From Laceyella sacchari (GTDB lineage: Bacteria > Bacillota > Bacilli > Thermoactinomycetales > Thermoactinomycetaceae), in assembly GCF_004343255.1 (NCBI RefSeq), contig NZ_SMDD01000001.1:880577-944576 (forward strand): a DNA stretch of 64,000 bases, given 5' to 3'. Positions 45,285-53,777 of this stretch are shown here, in pieces. A program made the translations under genes and the position numbers. Every line of letters starts with the position of its first letter. Within the stretch, counting starts at the first letter, position 1. Below the pieces are notes generated by a model, which was not told the origin of the DNA, did no database searches, and was given only the letters and a program-made list of their open reading frames with translations.

Positions 45285-45925
45285 GCCAAGAGATGAAAGC
45301 CGTCATTGAAGGACTTCTCTTTGCTGCGGGGGAAGACGGTCTGAGCTTGAAGGAAATCGCGGATGTGACCGGAATGTCCAAAAAGGATGTGGAATTGCTC
45401 ATCCACGACATGCGAGTGGATTGGAAAGAGCAACAGCGAGGCGTGCAAATCATGAAAGTGGCACAAGTTTACCAAATGACTACATTGCCCGAACACGCCG
45501 CTTATTTCGAAAAGTTGGCGCAAGCCCCCAACCGGTCACAATTGTCGCGGGCGGCGTTGGAAACGCTGGCCATCATCGCCTACCGCCAGCCGATCATGCG
45601 TGCGGAGATTGAAGAGATTCGCGGGGTGAAAAGTGATCGAGTGGTTCAGGTGTTGCAAAGAAAAGGGTTGATTCGCGAAGTGGGCCGAGCGGAAGGAGCG
45701 GGCAGGCCCATTCTGTACGGGACTTCCCGTGAATTCCTGGATTATTTTGGACTCAACCATATTGATGAGCTTCCTCCCGCTGATTCCATTTTTGATTGGC
45801 AAGAATGGGAGCAAGAGCGGCAAGACCTGTTTGAGCGGTTGGGCGTGGACACCGACGTCATTCAACCGGACGCTGAGATGGAAGCAGAAGAGCAACCTAT
45901 GTTAGAATCAGTTCATGAAAGTTGA
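45281..45925 (+). CDS. scpB: Segregation and condensation protein B
   Basis: 214 aa, two winged helices: IEGLLFAAGEDGLSLKEIADV and ALETLAIIAYRQPIMRAEIEEIRGVKSDRVVQVL, then GRPILYGTSREFLDYFGL. Dimerises and bridges the kleisin. The acidic C-terminal tail is variable in the family. GTG start overlaps the scpA stop. A TTCG-loop terminator follows. Confidence 0.95.
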   Translation: MSQEMKAVIEGLLFAAGEDGLSLKEIADVTGMSKKDVELLIHDMRVDWKEQQRGVQIMKVAQVYQMTTLPEHAAYFEKLAQAPNRSQLSRAALETLAIIAYRQPIMRAEIEEIRGVKSDRVVQVLQRKGLIREVGRAEGAGRPILYGTSREFLDYFGLNHIDELPPADSIFDWQEWEQERQDLFERLGVDTDVIQPDAEMEAEEQPMLESVHES

Positions 45926-45948
45926 ATAGCAACGTTCAACGTTTGTTT

Positions 45949-45976
45949 AAAAAAGTGCCTTCGGGCACTTTTTTTT
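45949..45976 (+). terminator. scpB terminator
   Basis: AAAAGTGCC / GGCACTTTT with a TTCG tetraloop and T-run. Confidence 0.9.
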
Positions 45977-46348
45977 GTTTTAAATGAGAAGGATGGCGGG
46001 AACACAGATTTGTTCTTTTTTTGTAAGATTGGCAAATGACATGGTTGATTTATAATAAAAAGCGAGTGATATTATAGATCTTCATTTATAAAGAAATGGA
46101 TTGGCGGAATAAAAAATGATAAAAAAAGAAAGGAATGATCGTTGGAAAAGCAAGCAGGGAAAACGACCAATTGATAGAATATTTAAGTAAATTGATGTAC
46201 GGAGATCAATGGTGTAAATATATACTTTAGCAACATATTTAGTTGATATTTATTGCATTAACATAAAATAATTCTTTTGATAAATAAAAATATACAGCAA
46301 AATATTTTTTAATTCTTTTTGAGAATGTAGCGGAAAGGAGCTTTTAAT
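45977..46348. other. AT-rich intergenic region
   Basis: About 370 nt, strongly AT-rich, without a gene. Probably contains the promoter for the EIIA-like gene; several TATAAT-like boxes occur but none with a convincing -35. Confidence 0.4.
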
Positions 46349-46834
46349 TTGTTACATCAATTGATCACCAGAGAAACCATCGTGCTCAAAGATTTCGTAT
46401 CCCATTGGAAAGAGGCGGTGCGGATCGCGTCTCTTCCGTTACTCCAGTTGAAATATATTGAAGAACACTATATCCAAGCAATGATTAAAATCATAGAGCA
46501 ATGGGGCCCCTATGTCGTGTTGACACCACATGTGGCGATCACGCATGCCAGGCCTGGATCAGGGGTTAACCAGTTGTCGATGAGTTTGTTGCGCCTGAAA
46601 GAGAGTGTTTCTTTTGACAGGGGCAAAGAGGTGCATTTGATCATCGTATTGGCTGCAGTCGATAATCATTCCCATTTAAAAGCATTGGCAGAGTTGTCTA
46701 ACTTGTTGTCACGGGAAGAAAACATCCAAAAAATCATTCAAGCCGATGAAGCGGATGAGATCTTAGAAATCATTCGGCAATATTCCAATGATGTGGAAAT
46801 CAGCGGTTATCCGCGTTTTCCGGGTTCCGCTTGA
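46349..46834 (+). CDS. Stand-alone PTS EIIA-like protein
   Basis: 161 aa resembling the mannitol/ascorbate-type EIIA domain. VVLTPHVAITHARPGSGV carries the active-site histidine, and LIIVLAAVDNHSHLKALAELSNLL is the usual following helix. EIIA domains accept phosphate from HPr. No EIIB or EIIC gene is nearby, so it is either a partner of a remote permease or a regulatory phosphoacceptor. TTG start supported by AAAGGAG at about 10 nt. Confidence 0.75.
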   Translation: MLHQLITRETIVLKDFVSHWKEAVRIASLPLLQLKYIEEHYIQAMIKIIEQWGPYVVLTPHVAITHARPGSGVNQLSMSLLRLKESVSFDRGKEVHLIIVLAAVDNHSHLKALAELSNLLSREENIQKIIQADEADEILEIIRQYSNDVEISGYPRFPGSA

Positions 46835-46921
46835 TCTGGATTTCGCGGCCGGGTCCGTGGAAATTGCGCGATGCAGTGTATACATCCCCACTTTCCTGCA
46901 AAAAATACCGAATAATGGCAG

Positions 46922-47590
46922 GTGGTGGGGTTGTTGTTTCTTGGGCTGCTTGTTTTGGGCTTGTTGATTGCATTATTGGTCATCATCTGGTTTACCGCAC
47001 TCCGTGTTGAATTGGTGTATAAACGCGAACAAGGAAATGATCGGGGCGAAATCATCCTTACCGCATGGCGGGGCTTGATTCGGTATCGCATTGCCATTCC
47101 GCAAATACAGTGGAAAGGCTTGGATCAAGGGGTAAAAGTAAATACCCGATCCAGCATGTACAAGATGATCGGAAATGGGAGTGCGGAGCAACAAAATTCC
47201 GAAGTGAAGGTAAACAAACGCCTTTTGAAGAGATTAAACAGCGCGTACAAAGAGATGGTGCGAAATGTATCAGGTTTTCACCAAATTCTTCGTTGGTTTT
47301 TGACCAAAATTACCTGCGAAAAACTGGTTTGGAAGTCGCGTATCGGTACGGGGGATGCGGCAGAAGCAGGCATTTTGACCGGGATGGCGTGGGCCATCAA
47401 ATCGACCCTCATCGGGTGGTTCTGTTCAAGGGTCAAGTGTCGGCATCAGCCGCAGATCACAGTCGACCCCGAATTCCATGCGAAGGTGTGGGATACGCAT
47501 GTCAATGGCATAATCCGTTTTAGGATCGGGCATGCTATCATTGCCATTAAAAGATTACTAGTTCATATGCGGAAAGGAAGAGTACGCTAA
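46922..47590 (+). CDS. ytfI: DUF2953 (YtfI-like) protein
   Basis: 222 aa. One N-terminal membrane helix (LLFLGLLVLGLLIALLVIIWFTAL), then LRVELVYKREQGNDRGEIILTAWRG and a C-terminal part with GTGDAAEAGILTGMAWAIKS and PQITVDPEF. These are YtfI/DUF2953 features; the gene normally precedes ytfJ, as here (zero gap). Expressed late in sporulation in B. subtilis. Start uncertain among GTG 46922 and nearby GTG/TTG codons, with no clear ribosome site. Confidence 0.75.
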   Translation: MVGLLFLGLLVLGLLIALLVIIWFTALRVELVYKREQGNDRGEIILTAWRGLIRYRIAIPQIQWKGLDQGVKVNTRSSMYKMIGNGSAEQQNSEVKVNKRLLKRLNSAYKEMVRNVSGFHQILRWFLTKITCEKLVWKSRIGTGDAAEAGILTGMAWAIKSTLIGWFCSRVKCRHQPQITVDPEFHAKVWDTHVNGIIRFRIGHAIIAIKRLLVHMRKGRVR

Positions 47591-47701
47591 ATGTCTGAGC
47601 ATCCAATTCAAAACTTAATGAAAACCGCTATGGAAAACATTCGCGACATGGTCGATGTCAATACAATTATTGGCGATCCAGTAGAAACGAATGAAGGATA
47701 G
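47591..47701 (+). pseudogene. ytfJ: ytfJ (gerW) 5' fragment, cut after 36 codons
   Basis: The peptide SEHPIQNLMKTAMENIRDM then DVNTIIGDPVETNEG is the standard N-terminus of the spore protein YtfJ/GerW, which is about 150 aa in other spore formers. After codon 36 an in-frame TAG occurs and the following sequence no longer resembles ytfJ. It starts directly after the DUF2953 gene with AAAGGAAG upstream. The downstream genes expected in this cluster (dacB, spmA, spmB) are also absent. The breakpoint marks the left edge of the accessory island. Confidence 0.8.
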
Positions 47702-47787
47702 GTAGTTCACAAACGATACCAAGAAGCAAAGCTGTACTAGGCCCCTTAAATCCTGTATTTTAAAGACAGCACGAGGGGAGAAACAAC

Positions 47788-48486
47788 ATGCCAAAGAAAA
47801 CAGGGAAATATGATCAGGCGTTTCGTGAACGGAAGTTAGAAGAGATTAAATCGCTATTGGCGCAAGAAGGATATATTGTAAAATCGCCGGAGTATGTCAA
47901 CAATCGCACGAAGTTGGAGATGCAATGCCCCCATGGGCATGAGTGGCGAGCCACTTGGGACAACATCCGACAGGGTAAAAGATGTCGGCAGTGCTATGAA
48001 ATGGGCATACAAAAAGCCGCTAAAACCAAAAAGCCAACTCGCAAAAACAAACCCCGCGAAGAACACCGCGCGGAAATGTTTGCGAAGTTCAAAAAGGCAC
48101 TGGAAGCGGAAGGTTACACGATTCAAACTGACCACTACATCAACAACCAAACCAAAGTGCCTGTCATTTGTCCAAGAGGTCATGAGTGGTCAACATCATG
48201 GAATCAGTTTGATTCAGGAAAAAGGTGCAAACAGTGCTGGATCGAAGATTCAAGATTGACACAAGAACAAGTAGAGATGGAATTAAATAAGGAAGGCTGC
48301 AAGCTCTTAAGCCAGTATGAGGGAATGCTCAAACCGTTTAAGTACCAATGTTCTTGTGGAAGAGTCTCTTATATTCGCTTGCCTGATTTCAGAAGAGGTG
48401 TTCGATGTCAAGCGTGCGGTGGGAACAAACGCAGAGAGACACTGCGTATGCAACGATTGAAGAAACTGATGGGATATACTGAGTGA
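47788..48486 (+). CDS. Protein with three zinc-ribbon repeats
   Basis: 232 aa built from repeats of a helix (EEIKSLLAQEGYIVKS / KFKKALEAEGYTIQT / EMELNKEGCKLLS), an YVNNRTKLEMQCPHGHEW or YINNQTKVPVICPRGHEW strand pair, and a GKRCRQC / GKRCKQC / GVRCQAC knuckle. Each unit supplies Cys-His and Cys-x2-Cys ligands. Such repeats occur in phage proteins and as DNA-binding modules attached to homing endonucleases; here no nuclease domain is present. Good ribosome site GAGGGGAG. First gene in the island. Confidence 0.75.
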   Translation: MPKKTGKYDQAFRERKLEEIKSLLAQEGYIVKSPEYVNNRTKLEMQCPHGHEWRATWDNIRQGKRCRQCYEMGIQKAAKTKKPTRKNKPREEHRAEMFAKFKKALEAEGYTIQTDHYINNQTKVPVICPRGHEWSTSWNQFDSGKRCKQCWIEDSRLTQEQVEMELNKEGCKLLSQYEGMLKPFKYQCSCGRVSYIRLPDFRRGVRCQACGGNKRRETLRMQRLKKLMGYTE

Positions 48487-48675
48487 TGCTTTACTATTTA
48501 CTAAGTTGATTTCATTAGAAGAAAAGGGGTAACCAATTGCAGGGTCACCTCTTTTCTATAGGGTATATACTTTATAAAGTTCCCCTCTATTTTCAAAAAA
48601 TAATGGTAAATAAACATCTTTTATGATATTTTATAATAAGAGTTTTAAAAAATAGTATTTTAGGAGGTAAATTGG

Positions 48676-50037
48676 TTGAAGAAAAACACTAAGAAATTAT
48701 TGTTATTATCTATTATGCCTATTACAATTACTGGTGTTTTACTGTCAACACAATTAGGATCAGCAAATGAAAAGTTGGATATTAGGGTTGAATCAACTAA
48801 TAATAGTGTTGATGTGAGTTTTAATTCGGTGGGGAATACAATTAAAGTGTTTAAAGACGAAAAAATTTATAAGCAGTTAAATGTACAAACCGGTTTGTTC
48901 AAAGCTTCGAAAAAAAATGATGTTCAACTATCTAATTTGGGAAGTGATACTCCTCAAAGATTAAAAATTAAAGCTTATGATGGGGATAAGATTGTCGATG
49001 AAGCAGTGATTGAAACCTCAACATTACGTTCAGAAGAAGATAAAAAACAATATAAAGATAATCCTCTAAAAGATTCCAATCTGATTACAATTATTAGGAA
49101 AAATGAAGTGAAATTAAGCTGGTCTGGAGTTCCTGATGATGATCAAACTTATGAAGTATATAGGGATAAAAAAATAATTGGTGAAGTTAAAGGCACTGAA
49201 TATGTAGATAATAGTGTAACGGCTAATAAAAAGTACATTTATGAAATTATCGGGAAAACAAAGATTAGTGAGCAAGAGAAAAAAAGAAAAAAAGCTAAAC
49301 TAAAACAAATGAAAGTACCTATAACTAAAAAAGATGAAGAGAACTTATATTATGTATCAAATACTCTGACTAAAGAGGTTACTACTAATGGAGACTATAC
49401 AGTTAAATCTAATAAACAGAAAACCATTAGTACTAGTTCTGCTTCTAATACAATTTTAGGATACGGTCATTTGTTAAGATACCAAATTTTCATTCCAGCT
49501 GTAAAAGTACTTAATCCTTCGCTGTCGGCTTATAAATGGCCAAAATTCACAGGTGATACAAGAACTGGTTATGATTGGTTTAGTAATCGATATAGAACAC
49601 GTGCCGATGTGTATATTTTATTTGATAAGTCAAAGATTATTATTAAAAAAGATGCTAATTATACTGTTGCATATGATTGGTTTGGGAATGTAGCTTATAA
49701 AAAGAAAGCTAATTTATCGAATGTAAGGTTAACAGCTAGATCTTTTGGTTCTGATTCTGGTGGAAGATATGCAAAAGTAGGATTGACACATTCAGTCTTT
49801 GATCCTTTAGTAGAACCAATTAGTGGGGCGCCTGCTGTAGATTATTATTATAATGCTAAAGTTTACGAAAACGGGGCTGTAACTGCTTTAGGACAACATG
49901 ACCAGGCGCCTTCGCATGAATTATGGATGATCGCGTATCCTGGGGATGCAGATACTAAAATTCATACCTATCCAAATCAAGGTCTTCATAAGTTAATATC
50001 TGTATATCCATCAGTTAATTGGAGTTATGCTCCATAA
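48676..50037 (+). CDS. Secreted DUF3238-like protein with Fn3-like region
   Basis: 453 aa, AT-rich. N-terminal signal (KKLLLLSIMPITITGVLLST) after a basic start. Residues about 140-200 (EVKLSWSGVPDDDQTYEVYRD...TEYVDNSVTANKKYIYEI) look like a fibronectin-III domain. The C-terminal half (FTGDTRTGYDWFSNRYRTR; then APAVDYYYNAKVYENGAVTALGQHD) matches the DUF3238 pattern, function unknown. TTG 48676 follows AGGAGG at 8 nt. Base composition differs from the flanking core, consistent with transfer. Confidence 0.7.
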   Translation: MKKNTKKLLLLSIMPITITGVLLSTQLGSANEKLDIRVESTNNSVDVSFNSVGNTIKVFKDEKIYKQLNVQTGLFKASKKNDVQLSNLGSDTPQRLKIKAYDGDKIVDEAVIETSTLRSEEDKKQYKDNPLKDSNLITIIRKNEVKLSWSGVPDDDQTYEVYRDKKIIGEVKGTEYVDNSVTANKKYIYEIIGKTKISEQEKKRKKAKLKQMKVPITKKDEENLYYVSNTLTKEVTTNGDYTVKSNKQKTISTSSASNTILGYGHLLRYQIFIPAVKVLNPSLSAYKWPKFTGDTRTGYDWFSNRYRTRADVYILFDKSKIIIKKDANYTVAYDWFGNVAYKKKANLSNVRLTARSFGSDSGGRYAKVGLTHSVFDPLVEPISGAPAVDYYYNAKVYENGAVTALGQHDQAPSHELWMIAYPGDADTKIHTYPNQGLHKLISVYPSVNWSYAP

Positions 50038-50053
50038 TGAAAGGATGAATAAT

Positions 50054-51589
50054 TTGAATAACAGAACCGTTAGATTTATATTGTTGTGTTTAATGCTGAT
50101 AGCCCTTATTTTTCCGAATACAAAAGTTTCTGCGGAAACTTCGTTCATAACTTACTCAGGCTCTATTGACGGTAAAAAATTACATGTATACAAATTTGCT
50201 ACCTCTTCAGAAGGGATGGTTAACATTGAAGATCTTGGGACATCAAGCTCATTAATAACATATCAGTTAGTCTCAGAGGATTCGAAAACTGAATATGTGA
50301 GTGGTGATGTTTTACCTGCAGGTACATATTTGTTCAAGGTTAACTCAGATGACACTAACACAGGTAAATATAGTTTTAAATTAAGTGGTATCCAATTTTT
50401 AGGAACTCCAGATAATTCATTACCTACATTAAATGTAACAAACCCAACAGGTAGCTTAGTAAGATTAAGTAAGGGTACTTCAACTATAAATTTAACAGGT
50501 AGTACAAACGGAACCCAAGCAAGTGTCTCTGTCAATAAGGTTAACTATAGTTTAGCAGGGAATTTTACAAAAACAGTTAATCTAAAGTATGGTTTAAGTA
50601 CAATCAATTTTAAAGCAGTAAACTCTAACGGTAATATGGTGTTTGAATCACATCAAGTTATAGCGCCAGGATATAAAAGGTTAGATGGTACTAATCGTTA
50701 TGCTGTGTCTGCAAATATAAGTAAGGAAATTGATGAATTTAGAGGTTTAGAAGAAGTAGATAAGACAATAATTTTAAGTAATGATAGTGCATTTGCTGAC
50801 GCATTATCAGGAGTGACTATAGCTGCTAAAGAAAAAGCTCCCATTTTACTTACTTCAGCTACAAATGGTATTCCTAGTGAAGTGAAGACTGAAATTGAAA
50901 GACTTAAATCAAACAAAGCTATAATCTTGGGGGGGGAAGGTTCTGTAGCAGTTTCAACTGAGGATGAGTTAAGAGCTTTAGGAGTAACTTCTATTGAGAG
51001 AATAACTGGAACCAATAGATATGAGGTAGCAACTAATATTGCTAAAAAAATTATAACACAAGATACTGATACTGCTTTTATTGCTTCAGGTGAAAGTTTT
51101 CCTGACGCTTTGTCTGTTGCATCAATTGCTGGTCAATTACAAATACCACTACTTACTACTAATTCTAGTAATTTGTCAGCAGAAGTAAAAACATTTTTAG
51201 CCAATAATCCGCAAATTAATCATTTTGTTATATCTGGTGGTTCTGTAAGTTCAACTGTCGAGAATCAATTGAAAACATATGGTACTGTATCTAGAATTAG
51301 TGGATCAAATAGGTTTGAAGTTGCTGAAAATGCAGCCAATGCATTTAATATAATCCCAAATACAATTACAGTGGCAAACGGAATGGATTTTCCTGATGCA
51401 TTGACTGGCGGGGTTCTTTCAGCCTTATCTAAGGGACCTCTACTTCTAGCAACTCCAACTTCCACTCCTATTGAAACACTGCGTTACTTTGAAAAGTACA
51501 GTCTAGATATTAATAATTTTTATATTTTAGGAGGTACAGGTTCAGTTTCAAATGATACAATTAATAAGCTTTATCCATATATACAATAA
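50054..51589 (+). CDS. Secreted protein with three cell-wall-binding (CWB2) repeats
   Basis: About 511 aa. Signal peptide (FILLCLMLIALIFPNTKVSA). N-terminal beta-rich part, then three CWB2 repeats, each beginning RLDGTNRYAVSANIS / RITGTNRYEVATNIA / RISGSNRFEVAENAA and containing FADALSG / FPDALSV / FPDALTG and a GGxGSV/GGSVSS end. Such triads bind anionic cell-wall polymers and hold proteins at the surface. TTG 50054 has AAAGGA at 8 nt; ATG 50045 is an alternative. Close behind the DUF3238 gene, so probably one transcript. Confidence 0.85.
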   Translation: MNNRTVRFILLCLMLIALIFPNTKVSAETSFITYSGSIDGKKLHVYKFATSSEGMVNIEDLGTSSSLITYQLVSEDSKTEYVSGDVLPAGTYLFKVNSDDTNTGKYSFKLSGIQFLGTPDNSLPTLNVTNPTGSLVRLSKGTSTINLTGSTNGTQASVSVNKVNYSLAGNFTKTVNLKYGLSTINFKAVNSNGNMVFESHQVIAPGYKRLDGTNRYAVSANISKEIDEFRGLEEVDKTIILSNDSAFADALSGVTIAAKEKAPILLTSATNGIPSEVKTEIERLKSNKAIILGGEGSVAVSTEDELRALGVTSIERITGTNRYEVATNIAKKIITQDTDTAFIASGESFPDALSVASIAGQLQIPLLTTNSSNLSAEVKTFLANNPQINHFVISGGSVSSTVENQLKTYGTVSRISGSNRFEVAENAANAFNIIPNTITVANGMDFPDALTGGVLSALSKGPLLLATPTSTPIETLRYFEKYSLDINNFYILGGTGSVSNDTINKLYPYIQ

Positions 51590-51613
51590 AAAAGCCTGGC
51601 ATAGCCAGGCTTT
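51589..51613 (+). terminator. Terminator of the secreted-protein genes
   Basis: AAAGCCTGGC / GCCAGGCTTT with a 3-nt loop. Confidence 0.75.
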
Positions 51614-51634
51614 ATAAGAAAAGAGCGGGTTAAA

Positions 51635-52033
51635 ATGAAGTTATCATTAACAAATAATAAAATATACCGAAAGTTATTAAGTGCATTGTTCACTTGGATT
51701 TTGTTTTTATTAGGTTATTCTTATGTAATTATTGAATCTACGACGAGTGAATTTATGTTTTTTTTAGCCATTGCAAGTTTTTTTTCTTTTATTGGTATTT
51801 TTGGTTATGGATTAATGGTATCAATATTTTTTGATTTTATAACTAAAAAAATAAAAGGTGTTACAAGGTATATTGTTAAGTTTATTCTCTATGTTATTTC
51901 TGGTTTGATTGGAAGTGCTATTATTTCAATTGGTCAAAATGATCTGGAACAATTTTATATTTTCACTACAATAATTGCGATTGTATATTTTTTAATTGAT
52001 GAGTTGAATGCAATGTTTATAAATAAAAATTAG
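51635..52033 (+). CDS. Small integral membrane protein
   Basis: 132 aa with four hydrophobic helices (LFTWILFLLGYSYVII, FMFFLAIASFFSFIGIFGYG, FILYVISGLIGSAIISIG, FYIFTTIIAIVYFLIDEL) and short loops. AT-rich like the two genes before it. RBS AAAAGAGCGG is modest. Family not recognised. Confidence 0.6.
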   Translation: MKLSLTNNKIYRKLLSALFTWILFLLGYSYVIIESTTSEFMFFLAIASFFSFIGIFGYGLMVSIFFDFITKKIKGVTRYIVKFILYVISGLIGSAIISIGQNDLEQFYIFTTIIAIVYFLIDELNAMFINKN

Positions 52034-52068
52034 TGTACTTTTTTGTGGGAAGATTAATCAAAGTTGAT

Positions 52069-52094
52069 AGCCTAGCAATTTGCTGGGCTTTTTT
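52069..52094 (+). terminator. Terminator
   Basis: AGCCTAGCA / TGCTGGGCT with G-U, followed by six T. Confidence 0.8.
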
Positions 52095-52107
52095 ATATTA
52101 ATGGTCC

Positions 52108-52144
52108 GTGAACCTCCTGGCATTTTTGCACCATTACGGTTCAC
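52108..52144 (+). other. Hairpin in non-coding stretch
   Basis: GTGAACC (52108-52114) pairs with GGTTCAC (52138-52144); a T-rich run follows about 8 nt later. The rest of 52095-52358 shows no gene. Confidence 0.4.
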
Positions 52145-52260
52145 AGATCGTTTTGTTTTTTTTGTTTTAATGAAAATACTTAAAATGGCTGAAGTTCACA
52201 TACAGTTTTTAGCTGAATCCATAAAGGATTGAAAATCAGTAGGTAACCTTTAGAGAAAAT

Positions 52261-52285
52261 AAAAAAGGACGATTTCGCTCGTCCT
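52261..52285 (-). terminator. Terminator of the zinc-ribbon gene (minus strand)
   Basis: Read on the minus strand, AGGACGA GCGAAA TCGTCCT followed by TTTTTT. Confidence 0.8.
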
Positions 52286-52358
52286 ACCTTAATCATGACC
52301 AATTGAAGCTCCTTCCCTCCAACCAGGAAGGGGTCTTTTCGTTTGCCGTTGAAGATGA

Positions 52359-52619
52359 TTAGGTATACATCTTCTCATAAAATTTCATCTTGTTATGGCA
52401 CACTTCGCAATCGGGAGCGTGGCCGTCGTTGTTCGTGTCTTTGTATTCTTCCCAGCAAAATCTGCACTTCCAGCGGTAGATGACTCGACCGCCGTCTTCG
52501 TCTTGGTCGTCATTGCTTGATCCCCAGAAGAATGAAAAGCCTTCACCCAAACCACCATTCAACGCGACCACCGAGAATGGATTAAATACGAAACGGCGAT
52601 GTAGCCATGGTTTAAACAT
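52359..52619 (-). CDS. Small zinc-ribbon protein
   Basis: 86 aa. ATG 52619 with GGAGGGAG at 5 nt. The C-terminal half has two CxxC knuckles (CRFCWEEYKD and CEVCHNKM), a rubredoxin-like zinc ribbon; the N-terminal half is basic then Gly/Asp-rich (NDDQDEDGG). Function unknown. Divergent from the next gene. Confidence 0.6.
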   Translation of the reverse strand: MFKPWLHRRFVFNPFSVVALNGGLGEGFSFFWGSSNDDQDEDGGRVIYRWKCRFCWEEYKDTNNDGHAPDCEVCHNKMKFYEKMYT

Positions 52620-52640
52620 GTAACTCCCTCCAATTAAAAA

Positions 52641-53111
52641 ATGAATGGTTGTGATCATGTGACGGACATCGATGCCTTTATAGCAGGCTTGAAACCGGCA
52701 TTAATTGTTTCCAGAACACATCCGGAAATTTTTTGGCTAAAGCGGTACCCTCACGTAGAACTCCCAAAAGCCATCGTTTTTTTTCGTTCGATCGCGATGT
52801 GCAGAGAGTTTTCTGCTAAGATCAATGGTGTTAATATTCCCTCACGCGAGTATCATTACCAGCTTGGTCTAGTCTCCGGCTTTCCTCCCATTGCGGTCGA
52901 ATTTTTTTGTGATTTTTGCGAAGATAACAGCCTTGAAGTACAAGGAGCCATGTTTGAGTATGCAGGGCGGTATTTCTTTGGGCGATACAATGACGCAAAA
53001 GCGATTGCTGCATGGTTATGGTCCCAAGTGCCTATCTCTCCATCAGAAGTAAAAATTGACTATCATGGGCGCAAATTGAGCCTGTATCCGCCCAACGACA
53101 CAAGAGCATAA
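52641..53111 (+). CDS. Unknown 156-aa protein
   Basis: No recognised domain. Mixed alpha/beta: ALIVSRTHPEIFWLKRYPH, AVEFFCDFCEDNSLEVQG (one CxxC), AIAAWLWSQVPISP. No membrane segment or signal. Start uncertain (ATG 52641 or GTG 52659), since only a weak ribosome site precedes either. Its 5' end faces the zinc-ribbon gene 22-40 nt away, leaving little room for promoters. Confidence 0.5.
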   Translation: MNGCDHVTDIDAFIAGLKPALIVSRTHPEIFWLKRYPHVELPKAIVFFRSIAMCREFSAKINGVNIPSREYHYQLGLVSGFPPIAVEFFCDFCEDNSLEVQGAMFEYAGRYFFGRYNDAKAIAAWLWSQVPISPSEVKIDYHGRKLSLYPPNDTRA

Positions 53112-53132
53112 GGTTGTGGCCATGATGTTGGA

Positions 53133-53156
53133 CGCCTTACCAAACCCGGTAAGGCG
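53133..53156 (+). terminator. Hairpin after the 156-aa gene
   Basis: CGCCTTACC / GGTAAGGCG perfect 9-bp stem; following T content is modest. Confidence 0.55.
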
Positions 53157-53346
53157 CTATTTGTTTAGCTCCAAGGTGGATCGGCGATAAAGCGCATGTG
53201 ATCACCTCCATTCACTATGATAACTTTATATTATCATGTTAATTTTAGATATACAACATCATTTTCAGAAAAGGGGCACAATCCTGGCATTGGCTCCCTT
53301 TTATGTGTTAATTTAAGAATGACATGTTATGAAGAGGAGCTAGACA

Positions 53347-53634
53347 ATGGAATATCGATACACTAAAGAAGTTGCGGGAAAAATTTATCCTGAGCCATAC
53401 AAAGATCACACTTTTCTTTTTCGTCTGGCTGATCTGTTAGAGAAAAAAGGGTACAGCCAACGCCAAATCGCACGCATCATTGATGTGAACCATCCCTTCA
53501 TCAATAAGATGGCAAATGGGAAAATAGAAGAATTGCCGTTAGGACATGCCCTGAAACTGTGCATAGAACTGGAGTGCACGCTGAATGATTTGCTACCAAT
53601 TGTGAAATTGAATCAACAAGAAGAGAAGGCTTGA
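53347..53634 (+). CDS. XRE-like DNA-binding protein
   Basis: 95 aa. FRLADLLEKKGYSQRQIARIIDVNHPFINKMANGKIEELPLGHALKLCIELEC is a Cro/C1-type helix-turn-helix (residues about 25-75). RBS GAGGAG upstream of ATG 53347. It lies 140 nt upstream of the ParM-like gene and may regulate that operon through the repeats at 53688. Confidence 0.75.
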   Translation: MEYRYTKEVAGKIYPEPYKDHTFLFRLADLLEKKGYSQRQIARIIDVNHPFINKMANGKIEELPLGHALKLCIELECTLNDLLPIVKLNQQEEKA

Positions 53635-53687
53635 GGTGGGTTGCTTCCACTTCAAGCCTGTTCTTATTTCGCACAAAAAATCGAAGC

Positions 53688-53745
53688 GTAATACAAAAAG
53701 TCATACAAAATGATTGAAAAGTAATACTTTTAGTAATACAATATG
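53688..53745 (+). repeat. Four GTAATAC-type iterons upstream of parM-like gene
   Basis: GTAATAC at 53688, GTCATAC at 53700, GTAATAC at 53721 and 53733, giving two pairs with 12-nt internal spacing, 33 nt apart, followed by A/T-rich bases. Placement just before an actin-type partition gene fits a centromere or operator (parC-like). Confidence 0.6.
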
Positions 53746-53777
53746 GATGTCAGAAAAAACAGAAAGGAGCATATGCA

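Noticed and set aside
47065-47523. 152-codon plus-strand frame
   Set aside because: Out-of-phase overlap within the DUF2953 gene.
53688-53745. CRISPR-like repeats
   Set aside because: Repeats are only 7 nt with 12-nt spacing and no spacers; iterons are the better reading. No CRISPR array or cas gene was seen in the window.
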